Translations under genes and position numbers: made by a program
Part shown: piece after piece, positions 1 through 9,847 of the stretch
Layout: each line of letters begins with the position of its first letter
How positions within the stretch are numbered: position 1 is the stretch's first letter
Assembly: GCA_035544955.1 (NCBI GenBank)
Contig: DASZZN010000051.1
Coordinates: 62,001 to 126,000 of the forward strand
Source: Candidatus Dormiibacterota bacterium
GTDB taxonomy: Bacteria; Chloroflexota; Dormibacteria; CF-121
Reading direction: 5' to 3'
DNA: 64,000 nucleotides
The notes under the pieces: generated by a model
What the model was told of the DNA's origin: nothing
Seen by the model: only the letters and a program-made list of their open reading frames with translations
Database searches by the model: none

Positions 1-20
1 TTTAGGGGGTCGTCAAGCTG

Positions 21-812
21 CTAGGTAACCTCCACCTCTCGATCCAGCCGCTCGATCGCCTCCGCCTTGCCCGAAAGGGCATCGATCCGGACCAGGACCG
101 AGTTGAACTGGACCGGTCCTTCGGCCACTTTGAAGCGGTAGGGGACCCCCGTCAGGAAGCGCTGGAGACTGGCTTCCTTGTCCATCCCGATCACCGAATC
201 CCGGGGGCCGACCATGCCCAGGTCGCTGACGAAGGCGGTGCCGCCCGGAAAGATCTTGGTATCCGCGGTGGGAACATGCGTGTGGGTCCCGAAAACAAAG
301 CTGGCGCGGCCGTCGAGGTACCAGCCCATGGCGATCTTCTCCGAGGTCGCCTCCGCATGGATGTCCATCAAGCGGAGCTTGGTCCCGGGCCCCTGGTGCA
401 GCACCTCGTCGGCCGCCTTGAAGGCCGAATCGATGGGCGGCATGAAGAGCTGGCCCTGCACGTTCCCGATCAAGACCTGGCCCTTCTCCCCCAGGTCGTG
501 ACAGAACCAGCCCCGTCCTGGCGCCCCGGACGGATAGTTGTGCGGGCGGAGAATCGGTCGATGGTCATCGAAGCCGGTCATCATCTCGCGCTGGTCCCAG
601 ATGTGATTGCCGGAGGTGAGCACATCGATCCCCAGGCTGAACAGGTCATCGGCGATCTTGGGCGTCAGGCCGAAGCCGCCGGCCGCGTTCTCGCCATTGG
701 CCACCACCAGGTCGATGGAAAACTCTCGGCGTAGCTGCGGCACCAATTTGGCTACCGCCTCGCGTCCGGGCCGGCCGATGATGTCGCCGATCGCCAGTAC
801 GGTCACAGTCAT
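21..812 (-). CDS. ymdB: YmdB-type metallophosphoesterase (2',3'-cAMP phosphodiesterase family)
   Basis: Cytosolic calcineurin-like phosphoesterase of the TIGR00282/YmdB family, which hydrolyses cyclic nucleotides and affects RNA turnover through RNase Y. Metal-ligand motifs are visible in order: GDIIGRPGR near the N-terminus, VANGENAAGG, TSGNHIWD, DIHAEATSEK and GTHTHVPTAD. The ATG at 812 gives 263 residues, the usual length; an upstream in-frame start would add 12 unconserved residues. The gene lies about 2.3 kb from rny, and ymdB is commonly linked to rny in other bacteria. The ATG directly abuts the divergent TTG start of the UDG-like gene, so the two share a very short control region. Family call is secure; substrate is known only from the family. 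Confidence 0.93.
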   Translation of the reverse strand: MTVTVLAIGDIIGRPGREAVAKLVPQLRREFSIDLVVANGENAAGGFGLTPKIADDLFSLGIDVLTSGNHIWDQREMMTGFDDHRPILRPHNYPSGAPGRGWFCHDLGEKGQVLIGNVQGQLFMPPIDSAFKAADEVLHQGPGTKLRLMDIHAEATSEKIAMGWYLDGRASFVFGTHTHVPTADTKIFPGGTAFVSDLGMVGPRDSVIGMDKEASLQRFLTGVPYRFKVAEGPVQFNSVLVRIDALSGKAEAIERLDREVEVT

Positions 813-1483
813 TGGCCGATCGTAACAAGGCGACCGCGATCGAGGCATTGCTCTCTGACCTGCCGACGGTGACGATTGGCGCCACCTTCAACCAGTTCCG
901 CGAAGCGAGCGACCAGGACCTGCCCGGGGCGCCAGCGATCCGGCTCGCCAACCTGCGGCGTTACCTCGACGAGCGGCACGAAGCCGACGTCATCGCCGTC
1001 GGGGAAGCGGCCGGCTACCAGGGGATGCGCTGGTCCGGCATCGCTTTCACCAGCGAGTTCGATCTGTCGCGCTGGGGCGACCCTTACCGGCGGTCGTGCC
1101 GCCGCCCACGACCGTGGAAAGAGCCCTCCGGAACGATCGTCCACGGCGTCCTCGATGAGTTCGGCTCTGAGCGACGCGTGATCCTGTGGAATACCGTCCC
1201 GACGCATCCGCATCTGCCGGGCAAGCCTCTGTCCAACCGCCGGCCGACACGCGAGGAGGTCGCCGCGGGCCGGGTCTTCGTCGAGCGTCTGGTCGACATC
1301 GTGCGCCCTCGTGTCCTGATTGGCGTTGGCCGCATCGCGTCCGCGGCGCTCCCAGCAGCGCTCTACGTCCGCCATCCCGCGCAATCGGGCGCGACCGCGT
1401 TCCGAAGTGGGATCCGCGAAATCCTCGGTCGTTCACCCGGCGGTCCGTTTAGGGAGCGTCTGGAAGAGCCTGGTACACGGTAG
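812..1483 (+). CDS. Uracil-DNA glycosylase superfamily protein
   Basis: Predicted DNA-repair glycosylase of the UDG-like superfamily. Visible features are the motif-1 region GEAAGYQGMRWSGIAF (about residues 65-80), a central LWN segment followed by HPHLPGKPLSNRRPTR, and a C-terminal RHPAQSG that matches the family HPAxxG motif-2 loop. It lacks the GEAPGxxE and cysteine pattern of the Fe-S family-4 enzyme encoded at 19876. Start is uncertain: TTG at 812 overlaps the ymdB start, and TTG at 848 is an alternative. The 3' end overlaps the convergent membrane protein gene by 35 nt. Activity on uracil is not shown by sequence alone. Confidence 0.8.
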   Translation: MADRNKATAIEALLSDLPTVTIGATFNQFREASDQDLPGAPAIRLANLRRYLDERHEADVIAVGEAAGYQGMRWSGIAFTSEFDLSRWGDPYRRSCRRPRPWKEPSGTIVHGVLDEFGSERRVILWNTVPTHPHLPGKPLSNRRPTREEVAAGRVFVERLVDIVRPRVLIGVGRIASAALPAALYVRHPAQSGATAFRSGIREILGRSPGGPFRERLEEPGTR

Positions 1484-2006
1484 CCCCATCACGTGAATAG
1501 GGGGATACCGTCAACTCCCCGCGGCAGGCGGGAGCCCGGGTGAAACGGAACGTGTACACCGGGGCCGGATTGTCCGGAGCGACCGTCGCGTTGGGACCTG
1601 CGACAAAGGTCCAAACCCGCTGGTAAGCGCCGCGCGCATAGTAGCTCGCCACCTGGGACGGGAGTTGGTTCACGAACCAGGCATTCTGCACCGGCGGCGA
1701 GATGCGGTAATTGTCCGACCCCGGATAGACCGGAAAGTCAGCAAACGAGCACTGTGGCGAGCCATCCGTAGCAGGCGTTGGCTTCGGCTCCGGTTGCGCG
1801 GGCGTCGCACTGGCATTAGCGTTCGCCCGGTCGGCCACCGGTCTGTGCTGCGTGTATCCGACGGCATAGCCCCCCAGGAACCCGGCGCCGATCAACGCAA
1901 CGCTTACGGCGACGGCCAGCACGATAAGTGGCGCCCAGTCCCGGCCCTGCGGCCTCACCAGCATGAAACGGCGTGCGATCCGACGGGCTTGCGGACCCCC
2001 TCTCAC
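1449..2006 (-). CDS. Hypothetical single-pass membrane protein
   Basis: I do not recognise this protein. It has a basic N-terminus, one hydrophobic segment (about residues 26-50, ending GGYAVGY), a low-complexity Ala/Pro/Thr linker, and a C-terminal domain of about 100 residues containing FPVYPGSDNY and four aromatic-rich strands. This fits an anchored protein with an external domain. Start at GTG 2006 follows a GGTGAAG-like ribosome site; an ATG at 1964 is the alternative. It is divergent from the esterase, leaving about 80 bp of shared upstream DNA. Confidence 0.6.
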   Translation of the reverse strand: MRGGPQARRIARRFMLVRPQGRDWAPLIVLAVAVSVALIGAGFLGGYAVGYTQHRPVADRANANASATPAQPEPKPTPATDGSPQCSFADFPVYPGSDNYRISPPVQNAWFVNQLPSQVASYYARGAYQRVWTFVAGPNATVAPDNPAPVYTFRFTRAPACRGELTVSPYSRDGATVYQALPDAP

Positions 2007-2084
2007 CGAATCTTCACCGTTTTCTCAGATTTTCATCAGCAGAAACCACGCAGGATGGGAGTTGGTGTGGCTGTGGGAGCTCCA

Positions 2085-3089
2085 ATGGCGTCTTCCATGA
2101 GGCGTGCTCTGCCGGCAGCGTTCGCAGGGCTACTCGCCATCGGCCTGGTCTTCGCGCGCGGACCGGTGTTCGGTCATGCCCGTACCCCCGCGCGCACCGT
2201 CGCCCGGGTCGCGGCCGCAGCGCCGCACGGCAGCGCGGCGGTCGCGTCGACTCCGCCCGCCGCACCGGTCGCGGCGCCTGCAGTCCAGCCCGCGGTGAGC
2301 CGGATCGTTTCGGGGACCTTCTACAGCCAGGCGATGCTCACGCAGCGCCCCTTCGAGATCTATCTCCCCCCGTCGTATGCGCAGGCGCCCGACCGAACCT
2401 ATCCGGTTCTGTATCTGCTGCACGGCGACGGCGGTCGCGCCAGCGATTGGGCGGCCTTTAGCTTGCGGGCGACGATGGACCAGGCAATCGCCGCCGGCGC
2501 GCCGGAAATGATCGTGGTGATGCCCGACGGCTCTAGTCGCTCCGGCGATACGGACTGGGCCAACCGGTGGGACGGCACCGAGCTAGTCGAGGACCAGGTC
2601 ATCGACCTGGTCAGTTTCATCGACCAGAATTACCGGACGATGCCCGACCGCTCCACGCGGTTCGTCGGCGGGGCGTCGTCTGGCGGGTTCGGCGCCCTCA
2701 ACCTCGCGCTGCATCATCAAGAGCTCTTCAGTACCGCCATGAGCTTCAGCGGATTCATCGCCGCCAACGATCCCGAGGCCGATCCCGGGGTCTTCGGTGA
2801 AGACCCTGGCTTTATCGAGCGCAACAGCCCGGCGTCGCTCGTCAACTCGCAGTCGGGCGCTGGCGACATCTATTACGTCCTGAGCGGTGGTCGGAACGAT
2901 CCCTATTTCCAGAACCGGATGGCCGAGTTCAGCGCCGAACTCGATCGCCTCGGCATCGCGCACGAATTTGATGTCGTGCCGGGCGGCCACGACATGATTG
3001 CCTGGAACGCTGGCCTCGATCTCGGCCTGGCCCACCTGGCCGTCCAACTTCGCACCCTGAGCGACCCGCCGGCTCGCGCCAGCGAGTAA
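2085..3089 (+). CDS. Secreted esterase of the EstD/Fes (PF00756) alpha/beta-hydrolase family
   Basis: Putative exported carboxylesterase, 334 residues. A signal peptide or anchor (about residues 5-25) and an Ala/Pro-rich linker precede the esterase domain: YPVLYLLHGDGG (oxyanion region), GGASSGGFGA with the nucleophilic Ser in a GxSxGG elbow, and a C-terminal GGHDMIAWN carrying the catalytic His. ATG 2085 is preceded by GGGAG five nt upstream, which is better than ATG 2055; the open frame upstream to 1665 is antisense to the neighbouring gene and unlikely to be used. The substrate cannot be inferred. It converges on rny with a bidirectional terminator between them. Confidence 0.85.
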   Translation: MASSMRRALPAAFAGLLAIGLVFARGPVFGHARTPARTVARVAAAAPHGSAAVASTPPAAPVAAPAVQPAVSRIVSGTFYSQAMLTQRPFEIYLPPSYAQAPDRTYPVLYLLHGDGGRASDWAAFSLRATMDQAIAAGAPEMIVVMPDGSSRSGDTDWANRWDGTELVEDQVIDLVSFIDQNYRTMPDRSTRFVGGASSGGFGALNLALHHQELFSTAMSFSGFIAANDPEADPGVFGEDPGFIERNSPASLVNSQSGAGDIYYVLSGGRNDPYFQNRMAEFSAELDRLGIAHEFDVVPGGHDMIAWNAGLDLGLAHLAVQLRTLSDPPARASE

Positions 3090-3102
3090 GGGGCAACAAA
3101 TA

Positions 3103-3134
3103 AAGAGAGGCAACCCCTGCGGGTCGCCTCTCTT
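3103..3134 (-). terminator. Intrinsic terminator of rny (bidirectional hairpin)
   Basis: A 14-position stem with one mismatch (arms at 3103-3116 and 3121-3134) and a CTGC loop. Read on the minus strand it begins 3 nt after the rny stop and is followed by a T-rich TTATTTGTT. On the plus strand it follows the esterase gene but lacks a good T-run. Confidence 0.85.
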
Positions 3135-3136
3135 GC

Positions 3137-4669
3137 TTACTTGGCGAATTCGATGATGCGGGTTTCGCGGATGACGGTTACTTTGATCTGGCCCGGATAG
3201 CTGAGCTCGCCTTCGATGCGCTTCGCGATATCGCGGGCGAGGATCTGGGCCCGACTGTCGTCGATGGTGTCGGGCTTGACGATGATGCGGATCTCGCGCC
3301 CGGCCTGGATCGCGAACGATTTCTCGACGCCTTCGAACGAGTTGGCGATGCTTTCCAGCTTCTCGAGCCGCTTGATGTAGGTGGTCAGCGTCTCCCGGCG
3401 AGCGCCGGGACGGGCTGCCGAGACGGCGTCGCAAGCGACCGTCAGGATGGCCTCCAGGCTGGTTGGCTCGACGTCCATATGGTGGGCGGCGACGGCGTTG
3501 ACCAGCGTTTCCGGCCGGCCGAGCCGCTTGAGGAGCTCTCCGCCGATGATGGCGTGCGACCCCTCGACCTCATGGTCGATCGCCTTGCCGATGTCGTGCA
3601 GCAGGCCGGCTTCGCGGGCGAGCGCCACGTCGGCGCCGATCTCAGCCGCCGCCATCGCGCAGAGGAAGGAGACCTCCTTGCTGTGGGTCAGGACGTTCTG
3701 GCCATAGCTGGTCCGAAACGCAAGCGTGCCCAGCAGTTTGACCAGCTCCGGATGCAGGCCCGTCACACCGGTCTCGAACATCGCCTGCTCGCCTTCTTCC
3801 CGAATCCGGTTCTGGACATCGTTGCGAGCCTTGGTGACCATCTCTTCGATTCGGGCCGGATGGATCCGGCCGTCGACGAGCAGATGGTTGAGGGCCACCC
3901 GCGCCACCTCGCGGCGGACCGGGTCGAAGCCACTCAGGATGACCGCCTCCGGCGTGTCGTCGATGATCAGGTCGACGCCGGTCGCGTGTTCGAGGGCTCG
4001 AATGTTGCGGCCCTCCCGACCGATGATGCGGCCCTTCATCTCGTCGCTCGGAATGGCCACCACCGATACCGACGTCTCCGCGGTCTGCTCGGCGGCAACC
4101 CGCTGCATGGCGGTTACCAGGATGTTGCGCGCGCGCTTTTCGCTCTCCTCTTTGACGATCTCCTCGCCTTCGCGAATCTTCTGCGCGATCTCCTGGTTGA
4201 GTTCCTTTTCAAGGTTGGTGAGGATCGTCGTCCTCGCTTCGGCCCGCGTCATTCCCGAAATCCGCTCGAGCTCTTTGACTTGCTCGGCGAGAGCGTCATT
4301 GACGCGTTCCCTGGTCCTCCCGATCTCCAACTCTTTCGCGGTGATTCCCTGTTCCTTCCGGTCGAGATCTTCGAGCTTCCGATCGATCGATTCCTCTTTT
4401 TGCTGAACCCGGCGCTCCGAACGCTGGAGCTCAGCACGTGCGTCGCGTACCTCCTGTTCCAGGCTCAGGCGGATGCGGTGGGCTTCCTCTTTGGCCTCGA
4501 GGACCATCTCCTTCATCTGGGTCTCGGCATCCGACAGCAGCTTTTCCCGTTCCGCGTTGGAGACGAGATCGCGCTGCCGGTTCTGATTGCCAACCCAGAG
4601 GTAGGCGACGAGGGCTCCCACAAGCGCACCCACCACGACCCCAATGACCAGGAGTAATGGAGTGGGCAT
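3137..4669 (-). CDS. rny: Ribonuclease Y
   Basis: Membrane-anchored endoribonuclease that initiates mRNA decay. The 510-residue protein is full length: an N-terminal membrane helix (about 4-25), a long charged coiled coil (about 30-180), a KH domain around [15 protein letters not shown], and an HD domain with [16 protein letters not shown] supplying the metal-binding His-Asp pair. The ATG follows GAGGTG at good spacing. The window also encodes RNase J and PNPase, so a Gram-positive-style RNA-decay set is present without any RNase E. Confidence 0.97.
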   Translation of the reverse strand: MPTPLLLVIGVVVGALVGALVAYLWVGNQNRQRDLVSNAEREKLLSDAETQMKEMVLEAKEEAHRIRLSLEQEVRDARAELQRSERRVQQKEESIDRKLEDLDRKEQGITAKELEIGRTRERVNDALAEQVKELERISGMTRAEARTTILTNLEKELNQEIAQKIREGEEIVKEESEKRARNILVTAMQRVAAEQTAETSVSVVAIPSDEMKGRIIGREGRNIRALEHATGVDLIIDDTPEAVILSGFDPVRREVARVALNHLLVDGRIHPARIEEMVTKARNDVQNRIREEGEQAMFETGVTGLHPELVKLLGTLAFRTSYGQNVLTHSKEVSFLCAMAAAEIGADVALAREAGLLHDIGKAIDHEVEGSHAIIGGELLKRLGRPETLVNAVAAHHMDVEPTSLEAILTVACDAVSAARPGARRETLTTYIKRLEKLESIANSFEGVEKSFAIQAGREIRIIVKPDTIDDSRAQILARDIAKRIEGELSYPGQIKVTVIRETRIIEFAK

Positions 4670-4763
4670 AGTTACACCTCGCTTATGGACTTGTGAAGGT
4701 TCTTCGCACCGCGCGTGAACGCGGCGGGACTAGTCGTTACAGAGCGACAGAATCTTGACCATT

Positions 4764-5303
4764 TTAGTCGCGTTTCTGGGGACTGTCAAACCGGCCGGAG
4801 GCCTCCCACTCATCGCTCAGGAGGCGGCAGACCCGATACACCAGGCCGCTGCTGAAGCCGCGCCGGCTGAGGCGGGGGCCAATATAAGCCGCCAGCGCCT
4901 GGGCGTCCGCCAGTCGTCGGGTGGCCAGCACGCTCCGCCCGAGGGTGAGCGCCTGCCCGGCCTCGGCCTCAGCGTCGACGGTCGCCAGGGCCGGTCCGGC
5001 CGCCGATTCGTCGATTCCCTTGGCGCGGAGCTCCTGGGCGATCAGGGCATGGCCGCGACCCTTGGTCCGGCGTCGCACCAGCGAGGCGGCGTACTCGCGG
5101 TCGTTGAGGTAGCCGTCCCCCTCGGCCCGGTCGAGCGCGGCGTCCACGGCCGCCTCGACATAGCCCAACCGGAGCAGGCGCTGGCGCAGCGCCGCTCGTG
5201 ATTGTGGCTGGCGGGCCAGGCGTTTGACCGCCTCGGTGTAGGCGACCTGGGTGCTCTCCGGCTCGCGCGCGGTCGGCGTCGCGCGCCGGCCGCCGGATCT
5301 CAT
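4764..5303 (-). CDS. recX: Regulatory protein RecX
   Basis: RecX family modulator that binds RecA filaments and limits their activity. Residues 20-179 are made of the three-helix repeats typical of the family, with [19 protein letters not shown] the most recognisable part and [15 protein letters not shown] at the first repeat. Its ATG overlaps the recA stop as ATGA, so translation is probably coupled to recA. Length is normal. Confidence 0.93.
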   Translation of the reverse strand: MRSGGRRATPTAREPESTQVAYTEAVKRLARQPQSRAALRQRLLRLGYVEAAVDAALDRAEGDGYLNDREYAASLVRRRTKGRGHALIAQELRAKGIDESAAGPALATVDAEAEAGQALTLGRSVLATRRLADAQALAAYIGPRLSRRGFSSGLVYRVCRLLSDEWEASGRFDSPQKRD

Positions 5304-6304
5304 GCCGGCTGGAGGATCTTCTCCGCGGCCTTCCCCTTCAACTGCGCGATCAGCTCTTCGCCCAACTTCGGATTGGCCTTGAGGAAGCCAACCGTCTGCT
5401 CACGCCCCTGGCCGAGGCGCTGGCCGTTGCAGGAGAACCAGGAGCCGGCCTTTTCCACGAGAGTGGCGTCGACCGCCGCGTCGAGCACGCTCCCCCAGTA
5501 CGAGATCCCCTCGTTATAGAGGATGTCGAATTCGGCCGACCTGAAGGGCGGGGCGACCTTGTTTTTGACCACCTTGACCTTCACCCGGTTGCCGGTGACG
5601 TCCAGCCCGTTCTTGATCGAGTCGACCTTGCGGATGTCGAGCCGGACCGACGCGTAGAACTTCAGCGCCCGGCCGCCGGTGGTCACCTCGGGATTGCCGA
5701 ACATGATGCCGACCTTCTCCCGCAACTGGTTGATGAAGATCACCGAGGTGCTGGACTTGGAGATGGCGCCGGTCAGCTTGCGAAGGGCCTGCGACATCAA
5801 GCGCGCCTGCAGGGCCACGTGGCTGTCCCCCATCTCGCCGTCGATCTCCGCCTTCGGCACGAGTGCCGCCACCGAGTCGACGACGATCACGTCCACCGCG
5901 CCGGAGCGCACCAGGACGTCGACGATCTCGAGCGCCTGCTCGCCGGTGTCTGGTTGAGAGATCAGCAGGTCCTCGGTCTTGACGCCGATGTGCCCGGCGT
6001 AAACCGGGTCGAGGGCGTGTTCGGCGTCGATGAAGGCGGCGACGCCTCCGAGCTTCTGGGATTGTGCGATGACGTGCAGCGCCAGCGTCGTCTTGCCCGA
6101 CGACTCCGGGCCATAGATCTCCACCACTCTCCCGCGCGGGATCCCGCCGACGCCGAGCGCCATGTCGAGGGTGAGCGATCCGGTCGGGATCACGTCGATG
6201 TTGCGCTGGGCCGCCGCCTCCCCCAACTTCATGATCGCGCCCTTCCCATAGCTGCGCTCGATCTGGCTGAGCGCCGCTGTTAATGCCCGGTCTTTTTCTG
6301 ACAT
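5300..6304 (-). CDS. recA: Recombinase RecA
   Basis: DNA-dependent ATPase for strand exchange and SOS induction. The 334-residue protein shows the Walker [10 protein letters not shown] (about residue 66), Walker [11 protein letters not shown], the [11 protein letters not shown] segment and loop-2 region [20 protein letters not shown]. The C-terminal acidic tail is short. ATG 6304 follows AAGGGGA. A plausible sigma-70 promoter lies just after cinA, so recA-recX can be transcribed on its own. I found no confident LexA operator. Confidence 0.98.
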   Translation of the reverse strand: MSEKDRALTAALSQIERSYGKGAIMKLGEAAAQRNIDVIPTGSLTLDMALGVGGIPRGRVVEIYGPESSGKTTLALHVIAQSQKLGGVAAFIDAEHALDPVYAGHIGVKTEDLLISQPDTGEQALEIVDVLVRSGAVDVIVVDSVAALVPKAEIDGEMGDSHVALQARLMSQALRKLTGAISKSSTSVIFINQLREKVGIMFGNPEVTTGGRALKFYASVRLDIRKVDSIKNGLDVTGNRVKVKVVKNKVAPPFRSAEFDILYNEGISYWGSVLDAAVDATLVEKAGSWFSCNGQRLGQGREQTVGFLKANPKLGEELIAQLKGKAAEKILQPA

Positions 6305-6347
6305 CTAGATTCCCCTTGCTTCGTGGTCGGCCTGGCCCGTCCGCTCC

Positions 6348-6376
6348 ACTGTAATACGGATTTGTGTAACTGTCAA
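6348..6376 (-). promoter_or_regulatory. Putative recA promoter
   Basis: On the minus strand, TTGACA (6376-6371) is followed after 17 nt by TACAGT (6353-6348). The -35 is perfect and the -10 matches four of six positions. It lies between the cinA stop and recA. Confidence 0.6.
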
Positions 6377-6378
6377 CG

Positions 6379-6864
6379 CTAAAGCTCCGGAGCCCGGACC
6401 AGCAGCTCCAAGGCGGCGATCACCGAGCGACGCCGGTTGTCCCAGCGGTCGCCGGCCCATTGAAAACGCTTCGTCGTGGCGACCGCGGCGGCGATCCCGA
6501 TAAAGGTCAGACCGACCGGCTTGGCACCCTCCGCATCTGGCCCCGCCACCCCGGTGATCGAGACGCCGATGTCGGCCTGCAGCCGCTGCCGAACGCCGCT
6601 CGCCATGGCCGCGGCCGTCTCCTCGCTGACGGCGCCGTACCGGCGCAACATCGCGTCGGACACGCCTAGTTGTTCCCGCTTCACCTGGTCGGCGTAGCTG
6701 ATCACCCCACCCCGGAAGTACGCGGAGCTGCCCGGCACGTCCGTCAAGGCCGCGCCCAGCAGGCCGCCAGTGCAGGACTCCGCCACCGCAATCGACTTGC
6801 GGAGCTGGCGAAGCCTCTCCCCTACTTGTTGTGCCAGCGCGAAGACCTCGGGATCGGGCGGCAC
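6379..6864 (-). CDS. cinA: CinA C-terminal-domain protein (nicotinamide-nucleotide amidohydrolase, PncC-like)
   Basis: A 161-residue stand-alone CinA C-terminal domain, the family that deamidates NMN to nicotinate mononucleotide. The signature SCTGGLLGAALTDVPGSS and the following YFRGGVISY are clear, as is SITGVAGPDAEGAKPVG. The N-terminal molybdopterin-like domain of full CinA is absent, as in PncC. GTG start at 6864, 3 nt after the yajQ stop. Linkage of cinA with recA is common in bacteria. Confidence 0.9.
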   Translation of the reverse strand: MPPDPEVFALAQQVGERLRQLRKSIAVAESCTGGLLGAALTDVPGSSAYFRGGVISYADQVKREQLGVSDAMLRRYGAVSEETAAAMASGVRQRLQADIGVSITGVAGPDAEGAKPVGLTFIGIAAAVATTKRFQWAGDRWDNRRRSVIAALELLVRAPEL

Positions 6865-6867
6865 GGG

Positions 6868-7359
6868 TCACCGGTAATTGATGAATTGCAGCGGGACCTG
6901 CGTCTCGCTCGCTTTGAGGGCCGCGATCACCTGTTGCAGCAGGTCCTTCTCGCGGCTCGACACCCGGATGGTGTCGCCCTGGATGCGCGGCTGCACCTTG
7001 GGTGAGACCTGCTTGATCTGCTTGACCAGGCTGCGCGCCAGCTCATCGTCGATGCCCTGCTGCAGCTCGAGCGTCTGACGCACGTTACCTTTGGCGGCCG
7101 TCTCGATCGGGCCGGCCTTGAGGATCTTCAGTGAGAGCTGACGCTTGACCAGCTTGCTCTGCAGCACATCGATCATAGCCTTCAGCTTGAATTCGCTGGG
7201 GCCATTCAGCGTGATCTCGTTCTCGCCCAGGTCGATCGACGCGCCGGTGTCCTTGAAGTCGTAGCGGGTCACGATCTCACGCTGCGCCTGGTTTACCGCG
7301 TTGACCAGCTCCTGCCGGTCGAACTGCGAGACCACGTCGAACGAAAAGTCCTGAGCCAT
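6868..7359 (-). CDS. YajQ family nucleotide-binding protein
   Basis: UPF0234/YajQ protein of 163 residues, with two ferredoxin-like halves. The diagnostic N-terminus DFSFDVVSQFDRQELVNAV, the TRYDFK motif and the C-terminal FINYR are present. Family members bind nucleotides, including cyclic-di-GMP in some species; the role here is unknown. ATG start, directly upstream of cinA in the same transcript. Confidence 0.93.
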   Translation of the reverse strand: MAQDFSFDVVSQFDRQELVNAVNQAQREIVTRYDFKDTGASIDLGENEITLNGPSEFKLKAMIDVLQSKLVKRQLSLKILKAGPIETAAKGNVRQTLELQQGIDDELARSLVKQIKQVSPKVQPRIQGDTIRVSSREKDLLQQVIAALKASETQVPLQFINYR

Positions 7360-7414
7360 TACTTGGGGCCTATGCTAACCCGGCCATTTGACAGCTGTCT
7401 GTCGCAAACTTTTT

Positions 7415-7449
7415 CCTCCCTCGCTTGCGGGGGAGGGCAGGGTGGGGGC
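7415..7449. repeat. Dispersed palindromic G-rich repeat, copy A
   Basis: A CCTCCC...GGGAGG hairpin followed on the plus strand by GGGCAGGGTGGGGG. It starts 5 nt after the ftsK stop. It closely resembles copies at 31398-31434 and 35373-35405, in the same orientation. The G-tracts fit the G3+N1-7 G-quadruplex pattern. Confidence 0.8.
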
Positions 7450-7454
7450 CGTCG

Positions 7455-9761
7455 TCACGAGTTGGCATCGTCGAGGTCCTTGACCAGCTCATCTACTTCG
7501 AGCAGGTTCATCAGCACCTCGCGTGACTTGCTTCCCTCATAGGGACCGATCACCCGCTGGTCGGCCAGCTGGTCGACGATGCGGGCTGCCCGCGTGTATC
7601 CGACATTCAGCTTGCGCTGAAGCAGGGATACCGAGGCGCGGCCTTCGGTGGCGACTACGTGCGCCCCCTTGGCGAAGAGCGGATCACGCTTCATGCCTTC
7701 CTTCACCCAGGAGACGGTCGCCTCGACGTTGAAGATCTCCTCCTGGTACTGCGGTTTTCCCTGGGCCTTCCAGAAGTCGATGATCGCCTTCATCTCCCGG
7801 TCCGAGACGAAGACGCCCTGTAAGCGGGTGGCCCGGCCCGCCTCGACCGGCAGGTAGAGCATGTCGCCACGGCCGAGCAGCTTCTCGGCGCCGGTCTCGT
7901 CAAGAATGACGCGCGAGTCGATACTGGAGCTCACCGCGAAGGCGATCCGCGAGGGGATGTTGGCCTTGATCAAGCCGGTGATGATGTCGGCGGAGGGTCG
8001 CTGCGTCGCGACCAGCAGGTGGATACCGACGGCACGCGCCAGCTGGGCGATGCGGCAGATCAACTCCTCGATCTCGCCCGCGGCCACCATCATCAGGTCG
8101 GCCAGTTCATCGATGACGATCACGATGTAGGGCAATGGATTGAGGCCCATTTCCGGCGCCCGGCCGTTGAAGTCGGCGATGTTGCGGACGGTGTGGCTGG
8201 CGAACAGCTTGTAGCGCGTCTCCATCTCGGCGACCGCCCAGCGCAAGGCTGAGGTCGCGTGATCCGATTCCGTGACGACTGGCACGAGCAGGTGGGGCAT
8301 GTCCTGGAACATGGAGAACTCGACGCGTTTTGGGTCGATCAGGATGTACTTCAGCTCCTCGGGTGTCGCCTGGAACAACATGCCGGCGATCAATGCGTTG
8401 ATGCAGACGCTCTTGCCCGAGCCGGTCGCACCGGCGATCAGGAGGTGGGGCATGCGGGTCAGGTCGCCGACCACGGTGTTGCCGGAGACATCCGTTCCGA
8501 TCGCGAGCGACAACAATGTCTGGTCGTTCTGGAAGGTCGGGGTCTGGATGATCTCCCGGAGCGTGACCAGGCTGGTGGCCTTGTTGGGAACCTCGATACC
8601 CAGCGCCGGCTTACCCGGGATCGGCGCCTGGATGCGGATCGCGGCGGAGAGCGCGAGCGCCAGGTCGTTCTGCAGCGCGGTGATCTTCCGGACGGGGACG
8701 CCGTGGCCCGGCTGCAGCTCGTACTGCGTAACGGAGGGACCGGAGTTGACCCCGATGACCGTCGCCTCGACGTCGAAGCTCGCGAGGGTCGACTCGATCA
8801 GCTTGATATTCGCCTTGATCTCGTCGTGCAGCCGTTCCTTGCGGACGGTGACGGTATCCAGCAAGGTCAGATCGGGCTTCATCCAGACTCGCTGGATCTC
8901 ATCTTCCACCAGGGTCGACGCCGCCTCGTCCCCGCCAGGAACGACCGTCAACACGGGCTCGGCGGCAGCGGCCGTCTTTCGGCGAGTAGTGGGCGCTGGC
9001 TCTTCTTCGATTGGCTCTTGCAGGGCCGCCACGGCGGATTCAAGGTCGGGAGATGGAGATGGGGCGGGCGCGGCAGGGGGCCTGGTGGGCGAGGCCACAC
9101 CATTGATCGGGACGAGCACGGGTTCAGCGGTCTCTGTGCGAACCACCTGGTTGCGTGCATTCCAGACCTCGGCCAGCTTCTTCCCTTTCAGCACCGGCTT
9201 GGGCTCGGGCCGGTTCGCGAGGTAGTGCTCGCGCAGGGCCCCGATCGTTTCGCGGAACGAGATGTCGAAGGCGAGGACCAGCCCACCGAGGAAGACCGCG
9301 GCCAGGATCAGGATGCTACCCGCGGTTCCGGCGAGACTCCGCAGCGCCTCTCCCTCGGCACGGCCAACCGATCCCCCGGAACCGCCGGCTGATAAGTGAA
9401 GGAGACCGAGAGACGCGACAAGGAGCAGGGCGATGCCGAGGCCGCGGCCCCAGGTCATCGTCTCGATCCAGGGCATGAGCAGCTCAGCCGCCGCGACCAG
9501 GGCCGCCAGGATCACGAAGACCACCCCCCACCCGAAAAGGCCCACCAGCCCTCCGCGGAGCAGATGCATTGCCGAGCCGCTGGCCTGCAGCGCGACCGCC
9601 AGCACCAGCAGGCCGGCGAGGAGCAGGAAACCAATCCCGGCTAGCTCGCGCTGCTGGGATTCAGGAACCTTGAGCTTCGGCAGGCGAGGTGCCTTAATAC
9701 GAAAACGCTGCCGCGAGGCGGAGCGCTTCGGGCGCGCGATGCGCTTTCGCCGGGTTCTCAC
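7455..9761 (-). CDS. ftsK: DNA translocase FtsK/SpoIIIE
   Basis: Septal DNA pump that clears and segregates chromosome termini. The 768-residue protein has a basic N-terminus, four predicted membrane helices (about 40-165), a Pro/Ala-rich linker, the alpha/beta motor with Walker A GATGSGKS (about residue 442) and Walker B IVIVIDELADLM, and a C-terminal gamma winged helix (LLQRKLNVGYTRAARIVDQL) that reads KOPS-like sites. GTG start. A dispersed repeat lies immediately after its stop codon. Confidence 0.97.
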   Translation of the reverse strand: MRTRRKRIARPKRSASRQRFRIKAPRLPKLKVPESQQRELAGIGFLLLAGLLVLAVALQASGSAMHLLRGGLVGLFGWGVVFVILAALVAAAELLMPWIETMTWGRGLGIALLLVASLGLLHLSAGGSGGSVGRAEGEALRSLAGTAGSILILAAVFLGGLVLAFDISFRETIGALREHYLANRPEPKPVLKGKKLAEVWNARNQVVRTETAEPVLVPINGVASPTRPPAAPAPSPSPDLESAVAALQEPIEEEPAPTTRRKTAAAAEPVLTVVPGGDEAASTLVEDEIQRVWMKPDLTLLDTVTVRKERLHDEIKANIKLIESTLASFDVEATVIGVNSGPSVTQYELQPGHGVPVRKITALQNDLALALSAAIRIQAPIPGKPALGIEVPNKATSLVTLREIIQTPTFQNDQTLLSLAIGTDVSGNTVVGDLTRMPHLLIAGATGSGKSVCINALIAGMLFQATPEELKYILIDPKRVEFSMFQDMPHLLVPVVTESDHATSALRWAVAEMETRYKLFASHTVRNIADFNGRAPEMGLNPLPYIVIVIDELADLMMVAAGEIEELICRIAQLARAVGIHLLVATQRPSADIITGLIKANIPSRIAFAVSSSIDSRVILDETGAEKLLGRGDMLYLPVEAGRATRLQGVFVSDREMKAIIDFWKAQGKPQYQEEIFNVEATVSWVKEGMKRDPLFAKGAHVVATEGRASVSLLQRKLNVGYTRAARIVDQLADQRVIGPYEGSKSREVLMNLLEVDELVKDLDDANS

Positions 9762-9847
9762 ACTGGCTGGGTGGCTGCGACGTCTGCTATGACGAATGGC
9801 TGCATTCTAGCCTGCCCGGACGGGCAAGAAAAGGCCCAGTCGCTCGG

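Noticed and set aside
1-14. Partial repeat copy at the left window edge
   Set aside because: GGGGGTCGTCA matches the junction of copy C, but the preceding bases differ and the window ends there.
6305-6378. LexA/SOS box upstream of recA
   Set aside because: No clear inverted repeat of a known LexA type; only a sigma-70-like promoter is seen.
9790-9835. Hairpin TGCCCGGACGGGCA as a terminator near ftsK
   Set aside because: No T-run follows on either strand and it lies between co-directional genes.
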